Positions 35,483-44,319 of a DNA stretch of 64,000 nucleotides are shown in pieces. Each line of letters starts with the position of its first letter. The stretch's first letter is position 1. This stretch comes from JAFGCL01 sp964423835 (GTDB lineage Bacteria > Chloroflexota > Dehalococcoidia > UBA2247 > RBG-13-53-26). Location of the stretch: positions 1-64,000 of the forward strand of contig CAYRGJ010000005.1 of NCBI GenBank assembly GCA_964423835.1, in the 5' to 3' direction. The position numbers and the translations under genes are program-made. The notes beneath the pieces were generated by a model. It was not told where the DNA came from. It was given only the letters and a program-made list of their open reading frames with translations, and searched no databases.

Positions 35483-36652
35483 CTACAGGCGGCCCAGGTT
35501 CATGGTCATGAGCTCGTTCCAGGCATAGTCCAGGGGCGTCCACCAGCGATCGCGGCCTATGCAGCGGAAATACGGGGGCCGCAGGGCCAGTATCAGGTCG
35601 CCGATCCTGTAGCGGGCCAGCACCGGGGTCGAGACAATAAGGCTGCCAAGCTCGCCCGGCCTCATTTCATGCAGCATCTTGACGCCGCGGCAGGTCTGGA
35701 CCTCGAAGAGGAACTGGTCGTAGTTCGGCACCCAGGCGCGGCGGCGGTCTCTCTGCTGGCCGAACATGCCTTCCGTGGCTCCATATATCTCGCGGATGTC
35801 GACCGGGCCATACAGTGCCCGCAGCGCAGGCTCGTACCTGGTGTTGATGCCGGCGACGCTGCCCAGGGTCATCACCCGCACCTTCCAGAGGTCCCTGGGA
35901 TAGACGCGGTGCGCACGGCGCAGAAAGCGTCCGAAAAGAAGTGCCGTCGGAGCGACGCCGCCAACCATGGTGACATTCTCGTCCCGGCACTTCTGGTAAG
36001 CCATCTCGAACCGCGCCTCCCAGTCGCGGGGTGACTTGCCTCCACCCAGCGCATCGATGTCCGCCTGTGCGGGCACCGAGCGTATCGGCGTGAAGGCTGA
36101 CACATGCTTGAGGTATATGCCCGAGCTGTAGCCGTACTCCAGGTCCCTGTCTCCTGCCCTGAGCTTGCCCACCACCGAGGGGAAGTTCAGGTTCAGGTTG
36201 GCGCCCTCCAGGATCTCGGGGCAGCCCTGGCTCACGACGTAGTTAAGCATGGCCCGTCCGGCGCTGATCCTCATCTGAAGATCGGTGGGCGTCATGGGAA
36301 TGAACTTCGACTCGTCCCCGGTCGTGCCGCGGGTTATGGCCCAGCCCACCGGTTCCTCTCCCAGAAGCACGCCGGTCTCACCACCCATCACCCGCCTGAT
36401 CAGAGGCCTGTATTCCTCGTATCCCATGACGGGGAAGGCCTGTCGGAACCCGGGCAGGTCATCCAGGCCGGACGCCCCGCGCCAGCGGCCGTACTCCGTG
36501 GCCGCATACCCCTTCAGAAGAGCCGCCAACACCCTGCGCTGCGCCGGCGCCGGCGCTTCGACCGCCGTGTGCCAAGGCTGAAGCAGCGCCGTCAAGAGGT
36601 CCATCGTCTGCTGGCGCGCGCGTGCCCGCGCACCTTCATCACCACTATTCAT
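35483..36652 (-). CDS. GH3 auxin-responsive-promoter family acyl-adenylating enzyme
   Basis: A 389-residue member of the ANL superfamily branch known from plant GH3 acyl-amido synthetases. ATP-binding motif TRGTTGDESKFIPMT lies near residue 108, and the second signature EIYGATEGMFG near 290. It lacks the large C-terminal domain of the approximately 600-residue plant enzymes. By family it would adenylate a carboxylate and may pass it to an amine. The asparagine-synthetase-like gene 46 bp upstream on the same strand also makes amides through adenylation, so the pair may build one amide product. The substrate is unknown. The start codon has a weak ribosome-binding site. Confidence 0.82.
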   Translation of the reverse strand: MNSGDEGARARARQQTMDLLTALLQPWHTAVEAPAPAQRRVLAALLKGYAATEYGRWRGASGLDDLPGFRQAFPVMGYEEYRPLIRRVMGGETGVLLGEEPVGWAITRGTTGDESKFIPMTPTDLQMRISAGRAMLNYVVSQGCPEILEGANLNLNFPSVVGKLRAGDRDLEYGYSSGIYLKHVSAFTPIRSVPAQADIDALGGGKSPRDWEARFEMAYQKCRDENVTMVGGVAPTALLFGRFLRRAHRVYPRDLWKVRVMTLGSVAGINTRYEPALRALYGPVDIREIYGATEGMFGQQRDRRRAWVPNYDQFLFEVQTCRGVKMLHEMRPGELGSLIVSTPVLARYRIGDLILALRPPYFRCIGRDRWWTPLDYAWNELMTMNLGRL

Positions 36653-36698
36653 CCGAATGTCCGGGGCCGCGATGCCGGCGCCATATGGCCGGGACGGG

Positions 36699-38543
36699 CT
36701 ACGCCATGAACTGCCGCAGGAACACCTCGAAGGTCAGCAGGCGCATGATGCGGTCCGCGTTGTCCCTGGTCCCGTCCTGGTGCTGGTCGATCAGCGCCTG
36801 CACGTAGTCCTGCCGGAAGTACTCGCGGGAGGCCGCGGTGGGGACCAGCAGCATCTCACGGACGTATTTCCTCCATTCGCTGTTGGCCCGCAGCCATCCG
36901 GCGTCGTCTATGTACCGGTAGCTGTTCGGGAGGTATATTCTTCCCTTGGAAACGGTGTAGAGCTTCTGCTTGATGGTCTCCTTGCCGAAGCGCCAGGCCT
37001 TCCCCGCCCGCCAGAGCACGAAGGGCCAGCTGGCGGGGACCATGGTCTTGTTGTAGGGGATCCGCGCCAGCTCCGGCGAAAGCTTCATCAGGAACTCGCG
37101 GTAGATGTAGTGGCCCAGCCTCTTATTCGGGGGCAGGCTGTAGGCCAGGTCATTGAGCTCGTTGTCCACCGTGGGGCATGATATCTCCACCAGGTCCCTT
37201 CCGTAGACATGCATGGTGGCAATGTAGGCCAGGCGCGAATGCCAGTAGAACTCGTCGAACGCCAGCTGCGGGTCCCTGGAGGACATCCTCTCATACACCC
37301 CGCCGAAGGCCCTGGCCGGGGCTTCACGCGCAACGTCGTGGTACCGGGGAAGAAAGACCTGCAGCATCTCCGCCTCGCGGAAGACGCTCCGGTCCTTCTG
37401 GAAATCGGCGTACATGTCCTCCCGGCTCATCCCGGCCACCCGCGACTCGCGCAGGAAGGCGCCGCCCAGCGTCTGGCCGAAGCCGAGACCGTCGAAGACC
37501 ACGTCGACATCGGCGGCGATGGCCTGGTACGCCGGGACCATGTAGCTCAGCCAGATGCTCATCCGGCCCTCGGTGAGCCACACCGCCCGCTCCGCGCTCC
37601 GTACGATGAGCTCGGGCGTGATCTCGATGGAGCGATGAGCAGTGCCGCAGGCGCGGCCCACCTGCTCGGCGATCTTCACCTCGCCGCAGTGGAGCGGGCC
37701 GTAGACGAACGTGGGCAGGCCCTTGCGCCGGGCCGGATCAATAGAGGCCAGAACGGCCCTGGAGTCCAGCCCGCCGCTCAGCGACAGGCCGTACCGCAGG
37801 TTGTCCTTCATGCGGATGGCCGTGGCTTTCTTGATGGCGGCGATCAGCTGCTCCACGGCCGTCTCGTCCGAGATGCCGGAGTCAGGCTGGTAGTTGAGGT
37901 CCCAGTACTGGGTGCGGGTGAGCCGCCCCTGCCCGAAGGTCAGGGCTGACGCCGGCTCCAGGTAGTGGATCCCCGAGAAGAGTGTCTTGTCCCCCCAGTA
38001 CTCGCCGAAGGCCAGGTTCATGGCGATGCCTTCGATGTCCACTTCCTTCTTGAATGACGGGTCCTGCAGGATGGCCCTGGCCTGGGGGCCGAAGAGCAGC
38101 CCTCCATCGTGCAGCGCGTAGTAGATGGGCCGCAGGGTGTTCCGGTCATTGACCAGTATGGCCTTCTTCTCCCTGAGGTCGCAGATGATCAGGGCGAAGT
38201 TGCCGTTCAGCCGGCGGAACGAATCCAGGCCATGTTCCTCGTAGAGGTGCAGGCAGAACTCGGCGTCGCTCTGTGAGGCAAAGCGGTGCCTGGCCTCCAG
38301 CCGCTTCTTCTCGTCATCGTAGCCATAGACCTTGCCGTCCATCATCAGGCACAGCGTCCGGTCCTCGTTGAAGACGGGCTGTCCCCCGGCGTCGAACTTC
38401 CCCAGGTGCACCCGGGCGATGTGGAAGGGCGGGTCCACATAGCGGTCAATGCGGTACCACGTCTCATGCGCCACGGCCGCGATCATGCGGTCCAGCAGCC
38501 CGTCGCGGACACTATCCGAGATGTAACCCACCAGGCCCGGCAT
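36699..38543 (-). CDS. Asparagine synthetase-like protein lacking the glutaminase cysteine
   Basis: A 614-residue protein with an N-terminal class II amidotransferase-like domain (about 1-200) and a C-terminal synthetase domain. The PP-loop motif LSGGLDSRAV lies at 255-264. The start at 38543 follows GGGAGGTGA. It gives MPGLVGYISD, so residue 2 is Pro where glutamine-hydrolysing enzymes need Cys. A possible TTG start five codons upstream does not supply one. The protein should therefore activate a carboxylate with ATP but not release ammonia from glutamine, as in beta-lactam synthetase-like enzymes. It precedes a GH3-family gene by 46 bp. Product unknown. Confidence 0.85.
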   Translation of the reverse strand: MPGLVGYISDSVRDGLLDRMIAAVAHETWYRIDRYVDPPFHIARVHLGKFDAGGQPVFNEDRTLCLMMDGKVYGYDDEKKRLEARHRFASQSDAEFCLHLYEEHGLDSFRRLNGNFALIICDLREKKAILVNDRNTLRPIYYALHDGGLLFGPQARAILQDPSFKKEVDIEGIAMNLAFGEYWGDKTLFSGIHYLEPASALTFGQGRLTRTQYWDLNYQPDSGISDETAVEQLIAAIKKATAIRMKDNLRYGLSLSGGLDSRAVLASIDPARRKGLPTFVYGPLHCGEVKIAEQVGRACGTAHRSIEITPELIVRSAERAVWLTEGRMSIWLSYMVPAYQAIAADVDVVFDGLGFGQTLGGAFLRESRVAGMSREDMYADFQKDRSVFREAEMLQVFLPRYHDVAREAPARAFGGVYERMSSRDPQLAFDEFYWHSRLAYIATMHVYGRDLVEISCPTVDNELNDLAYSLPPNKRLGHYIYREFLMKLSPELARIPYNKTMVPASWPFVLWRAGKAWRFGKETIKQKLYTVSKGRIYLPNSYRYIDDAGWLRANSEWRKYVREMLLVPTAASREYFRQDYVQALIDQHQDGTRDNADRIMRLLTFEVFLRQFMA

Positions 38544-38799
38544 ACGCTCACCTCCCAAACAGATTCAGAACAGACCAGTCCGGCGCAGGACGCACGGCAG
38601 GCGAACTCGAGTAGTATGTCACATGGCGGAGGCGCAGCACAATACGCGGCCGGCAAACGCCGGCCGTCAAGGGATTGCCCGGCCCGGAGCGACTAAACTG
38701 CTGGACGCGGCCCTGGGCCTGGCGCGTGCGCCGGCTCGTGGCCCGCCGCGTGGAACAGGAGCACGATCAGCTGAAGACGGTCAACTGACGGATCAGGCT

Positions 38800-38872
38800 A
38801 CCTGGGAGGCGTTGAGCCGCCATCCGTATCGTGGTCACTTGGATGGCGGGGAGCCAGTAGTGAAACCGGCCC
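38800..38872 (+). ncRNA. c-di-GMP-II-like riboswitch, copy B
   Basis: The core GGTCACTTGGATGGCGG, then GCCAGTAGTGAAACCGGCC, is nearly identical to copies A and C and matches the c-di-GMP-II aptamer core. The pseudoknot here is CCGCCA (38817-38822) with TGGCGG (38844-38849), a compensated change relative to CCGTCA/TGACGG in copy A. It lies about 45 bp upstream of the RCC1-repeat surface protein gene, and its 3' strand feeds into a terminator. Confidence 0.78.
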
Positions 38873-38894
38873 CGAGCGGTCGGTTTTTTGTTTT
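38865..38894 (+). terminator. Intrinsic terminator of riboswitch B
   Basis: ACCGGCC (38865-38871) pairs with GGTCGGT (38878-38884), with one G-T pair, followed by TTTTTGTTTT. The 5' arm is part of the aptamer core, as in copy A. Confidence 0.8.
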
Positions 38895-38917
38895 CCGGGG
38901 GGAAAGGAACGAGCCAG

Positions 38918-41416
38918 ATGTTGAGAAGCAACGGGGGTATGGCATCGGGCGCCGCCAGGATTCTGCTCACCGCCGCCGTCGCCATCATGGTCGCGGGCAG
39001 CATGGCCCTGGGCGGCATAGCGGCCGGCCCGGCCGCGGCGGCTGACGCCGCCGGGGCGGTTATACCGGCGGTCTCCCTGGATTCCGGGTACTTTCACAGC
39101 CTGCTGGTAACCAGCAGCGGCGCCCTGTGGGCCTGGGGCGACAACAGCCGGGGCCAGCTCGGGGTAGGCGACCGGACCGACAGGCTGAGCCCAACCCAGG
39201 TGGGCACCGCCACCAACTGGAAATCGGTGTCGGCCGGCTGGTACCACTCCCTGGGAGTGCGGGCCGACGGCACCCTGTGGGCCTGGGGCGACAACAGCGC
39301 CGGCCAGCTGGGGACGGGCGGCCGCGAGTCCGCCAACAGCCCCACCCCGGTGGGCGCCGGCACCGACTGGGTGGCGGTGGCGGCCGGGCAGGGCCATTCC
39401 CTGGGGCTGCGCTCCGACGGGACGCTGTGGGCCTGGGGCAATAACGAGGACAACCGCATGGGCACCGGGAGCAGCAACACTCCGGCGCAGGTGGGCTCGG
39501 CCACCAGCTGGGTGTCCATCGCCGCCGCGGACGCCCACTCGCTGGGCGTGCGCCGTGACGGCACCCTCTGGTCCTGGGGCAGAAATGAAACCGGCGAGCT
39601 GGGCCTGGGCCACGCCAATATGAGGTCCGGCCTGAACCAGGTGGGCTCCGGCACCGACTGGGTATCGGTGGGCAGCGACTTCCGCTACTCCATGGCCATC
39701 CGCCGCGATGGGAGCCTCTGGGCCTGGGGCTGGAACACCCAGGCGCAGCTGGGAGTGGGCCACAAGGACAACCGTTCTGCCCCGACACAGGTGGGCGGGG
39801 CCTCGTGGTCGGCCGTCTTCCCTGGACGGGTGCATTGCCTGGGGATACAGTCCGACGGCAGCCTCTGGGGCTGGGGCGCCAACTACGACGGCCAGCTCGG
39901 CCTGGGCGACCTGATGGAGCGGATCTCGCCGGCCCGCGTGGGCAACGCCGCATGGGCCACGGCCTCCGCCGGGGACGCCTTCTCCGCCGGCGTGCGGGCC
40001 GACGGCACCGTCTGGGGCTGGGGCCGGGGCGAAACCGGCCAGACCGGCACAGGCGCCACCGAGGCTTCCTACCGGCCGGCCCAGTGCAGCCTGCCGCCCA
40101 TGGACTGGCCGCCCACCGTGAACACGGTGGCCGCATCGCGCGTCCTGGGGACCATGGCCAATCTGAATGGCTACCTCTACAGCCTGGGGACCGGCTCCAC
40201 CTCGGCCCAGGTCTCTTTCGAGTGGGGCCCGGGGACATCCTACGGGCAGATCACCGCCCCCAGGACCATGACCGCCACCGGCGCCTACAGCGCCGGCATC
40301 AGCGGGCTGCAGCCCGAGACGTGGTACCACTTCCGGGCCAAAGTGGAGGGCACCCAGGGCACCACCTACGGCGGAGACCTGAGCTTCAAGACCACCACCG
40401 CGCCGCCCACCCCTCCTGATGTGAAGACGGCGGACGCCAGCCGCATCACCGGTACGGGAGCGCGGCTTAACGGCAACGTGGCCACCCCGGGCACGGCCGA
40501 GAGCATCACCGTCAGCTTCGAGTACGGCACGGCGCCGGACGCGTTTGCCTGGCAGACCGACAACGACAGCATGAGCCGCGCCGGGGCCTTCTATGCCGAC
40601 GTGACGGGACTGGCCTCGGGGACCACCTACTACTTCAGGGCGAGGGGGGCCGGGGACGGAGAAGACCTGGGGGGCGTGTACTCCTTCACCACCACCGGCA
40701 CGCCGGTCCGCGCGCCGCAGGTGCAGACCGCGGCGGCCGATCGCCTGACCACCCGTTCGGCCCGTCTCAACGGGAAGCTGGCCTCCATGGGCACGGCCGT
40801 CAACGTGACAGTGCTGTTCGAGTGGGGCGAAACCCCGGGCTCATTGACGCGGGAAACCGGGGCCACCGGCCGCAGCTCCACCGGCGACTTCTACTGCGAT
40901 GTGGACGGGCTCTTCGCCGGCCGCACCTACTACTATCGGGCCCGGGCGGTGGGCGATGGCAACGGGTACGGCTCCGAGGAGCATTTCACCGTGCCGGCCG
41001 TGGTCCCGCAGCCCACCTCCATCAGCCCCGGTAGCGCCACCCTGGGCCAGACCGCCACTGTAACGGTGGCGGGCCAGGATTTCGCCAACTGCATAGGCCT
41101 GGACCTGGGGCCGGGGATCTCCGTGCAGGAGTTCACCGTGATCAGTGACAGCCGCATAACGGCGCGCGTCACCCTGGCCTCTGACATAGCTCCGGGGCCC
41201 AGGGACGTTACCGTGAATACCGTGAACGGCTCATACGTCCTGCCGGGGGGCTTCGTGGTGAGGGGTGAGTCTTCGGGCGCTCTGCCTCTGTGGGCCTGGG
41301 TGGCGATGGCCGGGGGCGGAGCCCTGGCCTGCGGAGGTCTGCTCTACCTGGTGTTTCGACCGCGCCGGGCCGTTTCCCGCCCTCAGCCGCGGCAGGAGCG
41401 CCCGGCGGGCGCCTGA
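38918..41416 (+). CDS. RCC1-repeat surface protein with Fn3-like and TIG domains
   Basis: An 832-residue secreted protein. The signal peptide covers about residues 1-42 (ending in AGPAAAA). Seven RCC1-type repeats follow (each with HSLGVRxDGTLWAWGxNxxGQLG-like pattern), enough for a complete seven-bladed propeller. Three Fn3-like repeats come next (each opening near a V-x-T-x-x-A-x-x-I/L pattern and ending TTYYFRARG-type), then one TIG domain. A Pro-Leu-Trp-Ala-Trp motif, a transmembrane helix and an FRPRR tail end the protein. The start at 38918 follows GGGGAAAGGAAC and lies after the terminator. A ligand-binding or adhesion role at the cell surface under c-di-GMP control is likely. Confidence 0.88.
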   Translation: MLRSNGGMASGAARILLTAAVAIMVAGSMALGGIAAGPAAAADAAGAVIPAVSLDSGYFHSLLVTSSGALWAWGDNSRGQLGVGDRTDRLSPTQVGTATNWKSVSAGWYHSLGVRADGTLWAWGDNSAGQLGTGGRESANSPTPVGAGTDWVAVAAGQGHSLGLRSDGTLWAWGNNEDNRMGTGSSNTPAQVGSATSWVSIAAADAHSLGVRRDGTLWSWGRNETGELGLGHANMRSGLNQVGSGTDWVSVGSDFRYSMAIRRDGSLWAWGWNTQAQLGVGHKDNRSAPTQVGGASWSAVFPGRVHCLGIQSDGSLWGWGANYDGQLGLGDLMERISPARVGNAAWATASAGDAFSAGVRADGTVWGWGRGETGQTGTGATEASYRPAQCSLPPMDWPPTVNTVAASRVLGTMANLNGYLYSLGTGSTSAQVSFEWGPGTSYGQITAPRTMTATGAYSAGISGLQPETWYHFRAKVEGTQGTTYGGDLSFKTTTAPPTPPDVKTADASRITGTGARLNGNVATPGTAESITVSFEYGTAPDAFAWQTDNDSMSRAGAFYADVTGLASGTTYYFRARGAGDGEDLGGVYSFTTTGTPVRAPQVQTAAADRLTTRSARLNGKLASMGTAVNVTVLFEWGETPGSLTRETGATGRSSTGDFYCDVDGLFAGRTYYYRARAVGDGNGYGSEEHFTVPAVVPQPTSISPGSATLGQTATVTVAGQDFANCIGLDLGPGISVQEFTVISDSRITARVTLASDIAPGPRDVTVNTVNGSYVLPGGFVVRGESSGALPLWAWVAMAGGGALACGGLLYLVFRPRRAVSRPQPRQERPAGA

Positions 41417-41485
41417 TACCGGCGCTGCCTCATAGGGGCGCCTGGCGCGGCTCCGCTTCATGCCGGCGCCTCTTCTGGCCCCGGC

Positions 41486-41728
41486 TTATGCCGGCGCCTG
41501 GTCGCCTTCGTTGATATAGCATGTCAGCGCCCCCGAGGGGCACCTCTCCACCTGCTCCACGATGGTCTTCGTGTCCGCCCCGTTGATGTTGACCCAGGGG
41601 CGCCGGCGCGGGTCGAACACTCGGCGCAGCCCTTTGAAGCAGATGGTCGAGTGCGTGCACAGGGCCGGCCGCCAGACCACGGTAACCTCCCCATTGGTAT
41701 ACCGCTTCACCACGTCACCCGCATCCAT
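41486..41728 (-). CDS. Divergent 4Fe-4S mono-cluster protein, YjdI-like
   Basis: An 80-residue protein with Cys24, Cys30 and a later CPSGAL (near residue 63), plus the FKGLRRVFDPRRRPWV segment typical of the Fer4_19/YjdI family. It probably binds one iron-sulfur cluster. The family is often linked with CDGSH-type or acetyltransferase partners, none of which is present here. It is followed downstream on the other strand by the RCC1 gene end, with no operon partner except possibly the small peptide gene upstream. Confidence 0.85.
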   Translation of the reverse strand: MDAGDVVKRYTNGEVTVVWRPALCTHSTICFKGLRRVFDPRRRPWVNINGADTKTIVEQVERCPSGALTCYINEGDQAPA

Positions 41729-41778
41729 GGGAGCCCTCTACTCCCCCTCCCGGCAGGCTGGGGCGCTACCCGGCGCGT

Positions 41779-41865
41779 CTAGCGCCTGGGGGTGGTGGCC
41801 AGGCCGATGACAATCACCGCCACTATGGCTGCCGCGAAACCCGCCAGAACGTACCATCCGATCAT
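41779..41865 (-). CDS. 28-residue single-helix membrane peptide
   Basis: The frame MIGWYVLAGFAAAIVAVIVI plus GLATTPRR encodes one transmembrane helix with a basic end. TAAGGAGG stands eight bases before the ATG, a very strong ribosome-binding site that argues for real translation. It lies 50 bp upstream of the Fe-S protein gene on the same strand. No family is recognised. Confidence 0.6.
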   Translation of the reverse strand: MIGWYVLAGFAAAIVAVIVIGLATTPRR

Positions 41866-42076
41866 GTGGTGGTCCTCCTTATGATGCTTCAATCATACCC
41901 CATTTGCCCTTCGCCTTAGAAATCGACGGGCGGCGGCAGGGCGCCCCTGGGGGCTGGAGCCGTCCGCCATGGCCGGTCTCACGCTGGCAAGATCACGCCG
42001 AATGAGCCGTCTTTGCACAGGGTCCGCCTTTCACCGCGGGTTCGACCCCGCATTCTCCAGGGGTTATGATCCTGGT

Positions 42077-42463
42077 ATGGATCCCAAATCCGACAGGCTG
42101 AAGAGGGGCATTCTGGTCATTGCCGGCAGTGTTGCCCTGGGCATCGGGATTGTGGGGATCTTCGTTCCGGTTCTTCCAACGACACCACTCCTGATCCTGG
42201 CAGCCCTCTGTTACATGAGAGGCTCGCAGCGACTGTACAATGCGCTCCTGGGTAATCGGCTCGCCGGCAGCTACGTCAGGAACTATCTTGAAGGCAGGGG
42301 GATGACCCTCAAGATGAAGATATGGACGTTGACACTGCTGTGGGTCAGTCTGGTACTAACCGCCGTATTGGCCACCGGGAGCTGGATAATCCGTATCATA
42401 CTGGCGGTGGTATTGGTGGGAGTCACCATTCACATCCTCACGATCAAGACCGCAAGGCCCTAG
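42077..42463 (+). CDS. DUF454 (YbaN-like) inner membrane protein
   Basis: A 128-residue protein with the family signature GIVGIFVPVLPTTPLLILAA near residue 25, then FMRGS-like CYMRGSQRLYNALL, and two further helices. The start ATG at 42077 gives the usual DUF454 length; the frame is open upstream but without conserved sequence. The family is widespread and of unknown function. It stands alone, with tandem repeats downstream. Confidence 0.9.
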   Translation: MDPKSDRLKRGILVIAGSVALGIGIVGIFVPVLPTTPLLILAALCYMRGSQRLYNALLGNRLAGSYVRNYLEGRGMTLKMKIWTLTLLWVSLVLTAVLATGSWIIRIILAVVLVGVTIHILTIKTARP

Positions 42464-42500
42464 CGGCTTGTCCATACATCGCTGGCCGCGGCCCGGAAGC

Positions 42501-42608
42501 AGCCAGCCCACCCGGCGGGATGTCTCTGGATCTGCCTGCAGACGGGACGCCCAGCTGCCGGCCCAGCCGGCGGAGTGTCTCTGGATCTGCCTGCGGACGA
42601 AACGCCCG
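42501..42608. repeat. Two tandem copies of a ~54-bp repeat
   Basis: The segment containing GTCTCTGGATCTGCCTGC occurs twice, at about 42522 and 42575, within longer similar units (42501-42552 and 42553-42608). The copies differ at scattered positions. It is non-coding, between the DUF454 and hotdog genes. Confidence 0.75.
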
Positions 42609-42672
42609 GGAGCCGCCGCCCGCCCTCTCATGGTAGAATGCTGGCCAGAAACGCTGAGCGCAGGAGACAGAC

Positions 42673-43500
42673 GTGAAGACGCATCCCTATCCGGCCGAAC
42701 ACATGTGGCGCGACCTGGAGTTCTCCATGGAGTATGACGAGGAGAAGCGCTGCATCATAAGGGCCCCGGTGGCCCCGGGGCTATGCGGCGACCAGGGAAC
42801 GATGGGGGTCGGCTTCATCGCCACCCTCTTCGACCTGGTGGGCGGGGAGCTGGCAGCCAGGACGGCCTATCCGGACTGGATCGCCACGGCGGACCTGGTC
42901 CTCTACTCCAGGGAGCGGGCCCGGGCCGGGGAGTTCACGGCCATCGCCCGGGTGGCCCGGGCCGGGCGGAGCTCCATAGTCATCGAGTCCGACATGCTGG
43001 TCAGGCCCCGGCCGAGGGGCGCGGCGATGCCCGTCGGCACGGCCATGGCGGCCTTCACCCGGCTCAAGAGCCGGGAGGACACGGCCCAGGTAGCCAGGGT
43101 GGACGGCCCGCACCAGGTCTTCAGCCTGGAGGGGCGTGTTCCGGAACACAGCATCCTGGAGCGGGCAGGGCTGCGCGTCCTGGATGAAGCGGCCGGGGTA
43201 GTGGAGCTACGGATGAGCGAGTACATACGCAACGCCTTCCACGGCGTAAACGGGGGCATATTCGGGGTCTTGGCGGACGCCGCCGGGCAGTGCGCGGCGC
43301 GGGCCGCCGCCGGGCGCCCCCTGGTGACCTCGGACCTGGCCATTCACTACCTGTCCATGGGCAAGGCCGGGCCCTTCCGGACCAGGGCCGCGGTGGTCCG
43401 GGCGTCCAGTGACAGCGTGCTGACCCGGGTGGAGATCGAGGACGCGGGCAAGGGCGGCTTGCTCATGGCGGTGGCCATGAACACCGCCACCGTCGCCTGA
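42673..43500 (+). CDS. Tandem hotdog-fold (PaaI-like) thioesterase-type protein
   Basis: A 275-residue protein made of two hotdog domains. The first (about 10-140) has GDQGTMGVGFIATLFDLVGG and the second (about 155-275) has NAFHGVNGGIFGVLADAAGQ, each the central helix block with its preceding turn. PaaI-like 4HBT proteins hydrolyse acyl-CoA thioesters. In the first domain the usual HGG/HxxxxGG turn reads GTMGVG, so it may be structural, while the second retains HGVNGG. Start is GTG with CAGGAGA nearby. No CoA pathway genes lie alongside. Confidence 0.82.
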   Translation: MKTHPYPAEHMWRDLEFSMEYDEEKRCIIRAPVAPGLCGDQGTMGVGFIATLFDLVGGELAARTAYPDWIATADLVLYSRERARAGEFTAIARVARAGRSSIVIESDMLVRPRPRGAAMPVGTAMAAFTRLKSREDTAQVARVDGPHQVFSLEGRVPEHSILERAGLRVLDEAAGVVELRMSEYIRNAFHGVNGGIFGVLADAAGQCAARAAAGRPLVTSDLAIHYLSMGKAGPFRTRAAVVRASSDSVLTRVEIEDAGKGGLLMAVAMNTATVA

Positions 43501-43501
43501 G

Positions 43502-43598
43502 GCCCCCAGCAGGTTCGTGCCTGGGGCCCCAGCAGGCCGTGTGCATGGGGCCCCCAGCAGGTTCGTGCCTGGGGCCCCCAGCAGGCAGTGTGCCTGGG
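43502..43598. repeat. Four 24-25-bp tandem repeats at a convergent gene end
   Basis: Units of the type GCCCCCAGCAGG...GCCTGGG occur four times without spacers. Units 1 and 3 are identical and units 2 and 4 are alike, giving a 48-bp higher-order repeat. Each unit can fold through CCCCAG and CTGGGG. They lie exactly between the hotdog gene stop and the DUF4125 gene stop. Confidence 0.85.
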
Positions 43599-43601
43599 AC
43601 T

Positions 43602-44222
43602 TCAGGCCGGCCCCAGCTTCTGGTTGGCTTCCTCCAGCGAGGCGAAGCCGTACTGCTTCATGGTCTGGGCCAGGATGATGGCCGACCCGTTCACCTTCTC
43701 TGACTCCTGCCGCCTGACGTGGGCCAGGCAGAGCTCGAGCGTCCTCACCGAGTAGGTGGCCAGCTCGCCCCGGAGATAGGTCTCGAGAGACGTGACGCCC
43801 GGGGAGTCCTGGGCGCTCGAGATGGGCCGGCCTCTGCGGACGATGTTGGGGTATTTCTCCAGGAGCTGGCGCTCCCAGCCGAGGATGACCCCCACGATCT
43901 CCTCCGCCAGCTCCGTGGCCCGCGGGTCCACGGACGGCAACAGCCGCTCTATCCGGGCGTACTCATCCGGCCAGGTGTGCTTCATCATGCGCCCGTACTT
44001 CTCCGTGAGCAGGTTCCGCCCCGCCTGCTCCGCCTGGCCCAGGTCATCCAGGTAGCTCTCCAGTGCCGCGTCCGACCAGCTGGCCATCTGGCTGGAGCGC
44101 ATGATGCGGAAGGTCCGGACATCGTCCTGGCAGGGCGCCCGCCCGCCCGCGCTGGGCACGGCCTGGAACATCTTCAGCTCCCGCTCCAGGATGCCCGATA
44201 TCAGCTGCTCTCGTTCATCCAT
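43602..44222 (-). CDS. DUF4125 family protein
   Basis: A 206-residue protein of DUF4125 type. It contains FRIMRSSQMASWSDAALESY near residue 42, KYGRMMKHTWPDEY near 75, and a GWERQLLEKYPNIVRRGRPI block near 120. GGAGAG precedes the ATG at 44222; upstream in-frame codons lack such a site. It follows the DUF4037 gene by about 97 bp. DUF4037 and DUF4125 are, from memory, joined in one protein in some Firmicutes, so a shared function is likely. The biochemistry is unknown. Confidence 0.82.
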   Translation of the reverse strand: MDEREQLISGILERELKMFQAVPSAGGRAPCQDDVRTFRIMRSSQMASWSDAALESYLDDLGQAEQAGRNLLTEKYGRMMKHTWPDEYARIERLLPSVDPRATELAEEIVGVILGWERQLLEKYPNIVRRGRPISSAQDSPGVTSLETYLRGELATYSVRTLELCLAHVRRQESEKVNGSAIILAQTMKQYGFASLEEANQKLGPA

Positions 44223-44319
44223 ATAGACTCTCCACTCGTGACAGCGGGCCTGGCCCCCGCGCCAATGGCCGTGCCGGACCCTGGTCCAGCCAGCCGGCGG
44301 CCCGGGCCACCTCCCCTCG

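Noticed and set aside
42040..42070. tRNA-like 3' end (CGCGGGTTCGACCCCGC followed by ATTCTCCA)
   Set aside because: Only a T-arm-like hairpin is present. No matching 5' acceptor, D arm or anticodon arm can be found upstream. A tRNA-derived attachment remnant is possible but not supported.
43502..43598. CRISPR array
   Set aside because: The repeats are directly adjacent with no unique spacers, and no cas genes are present in the window.
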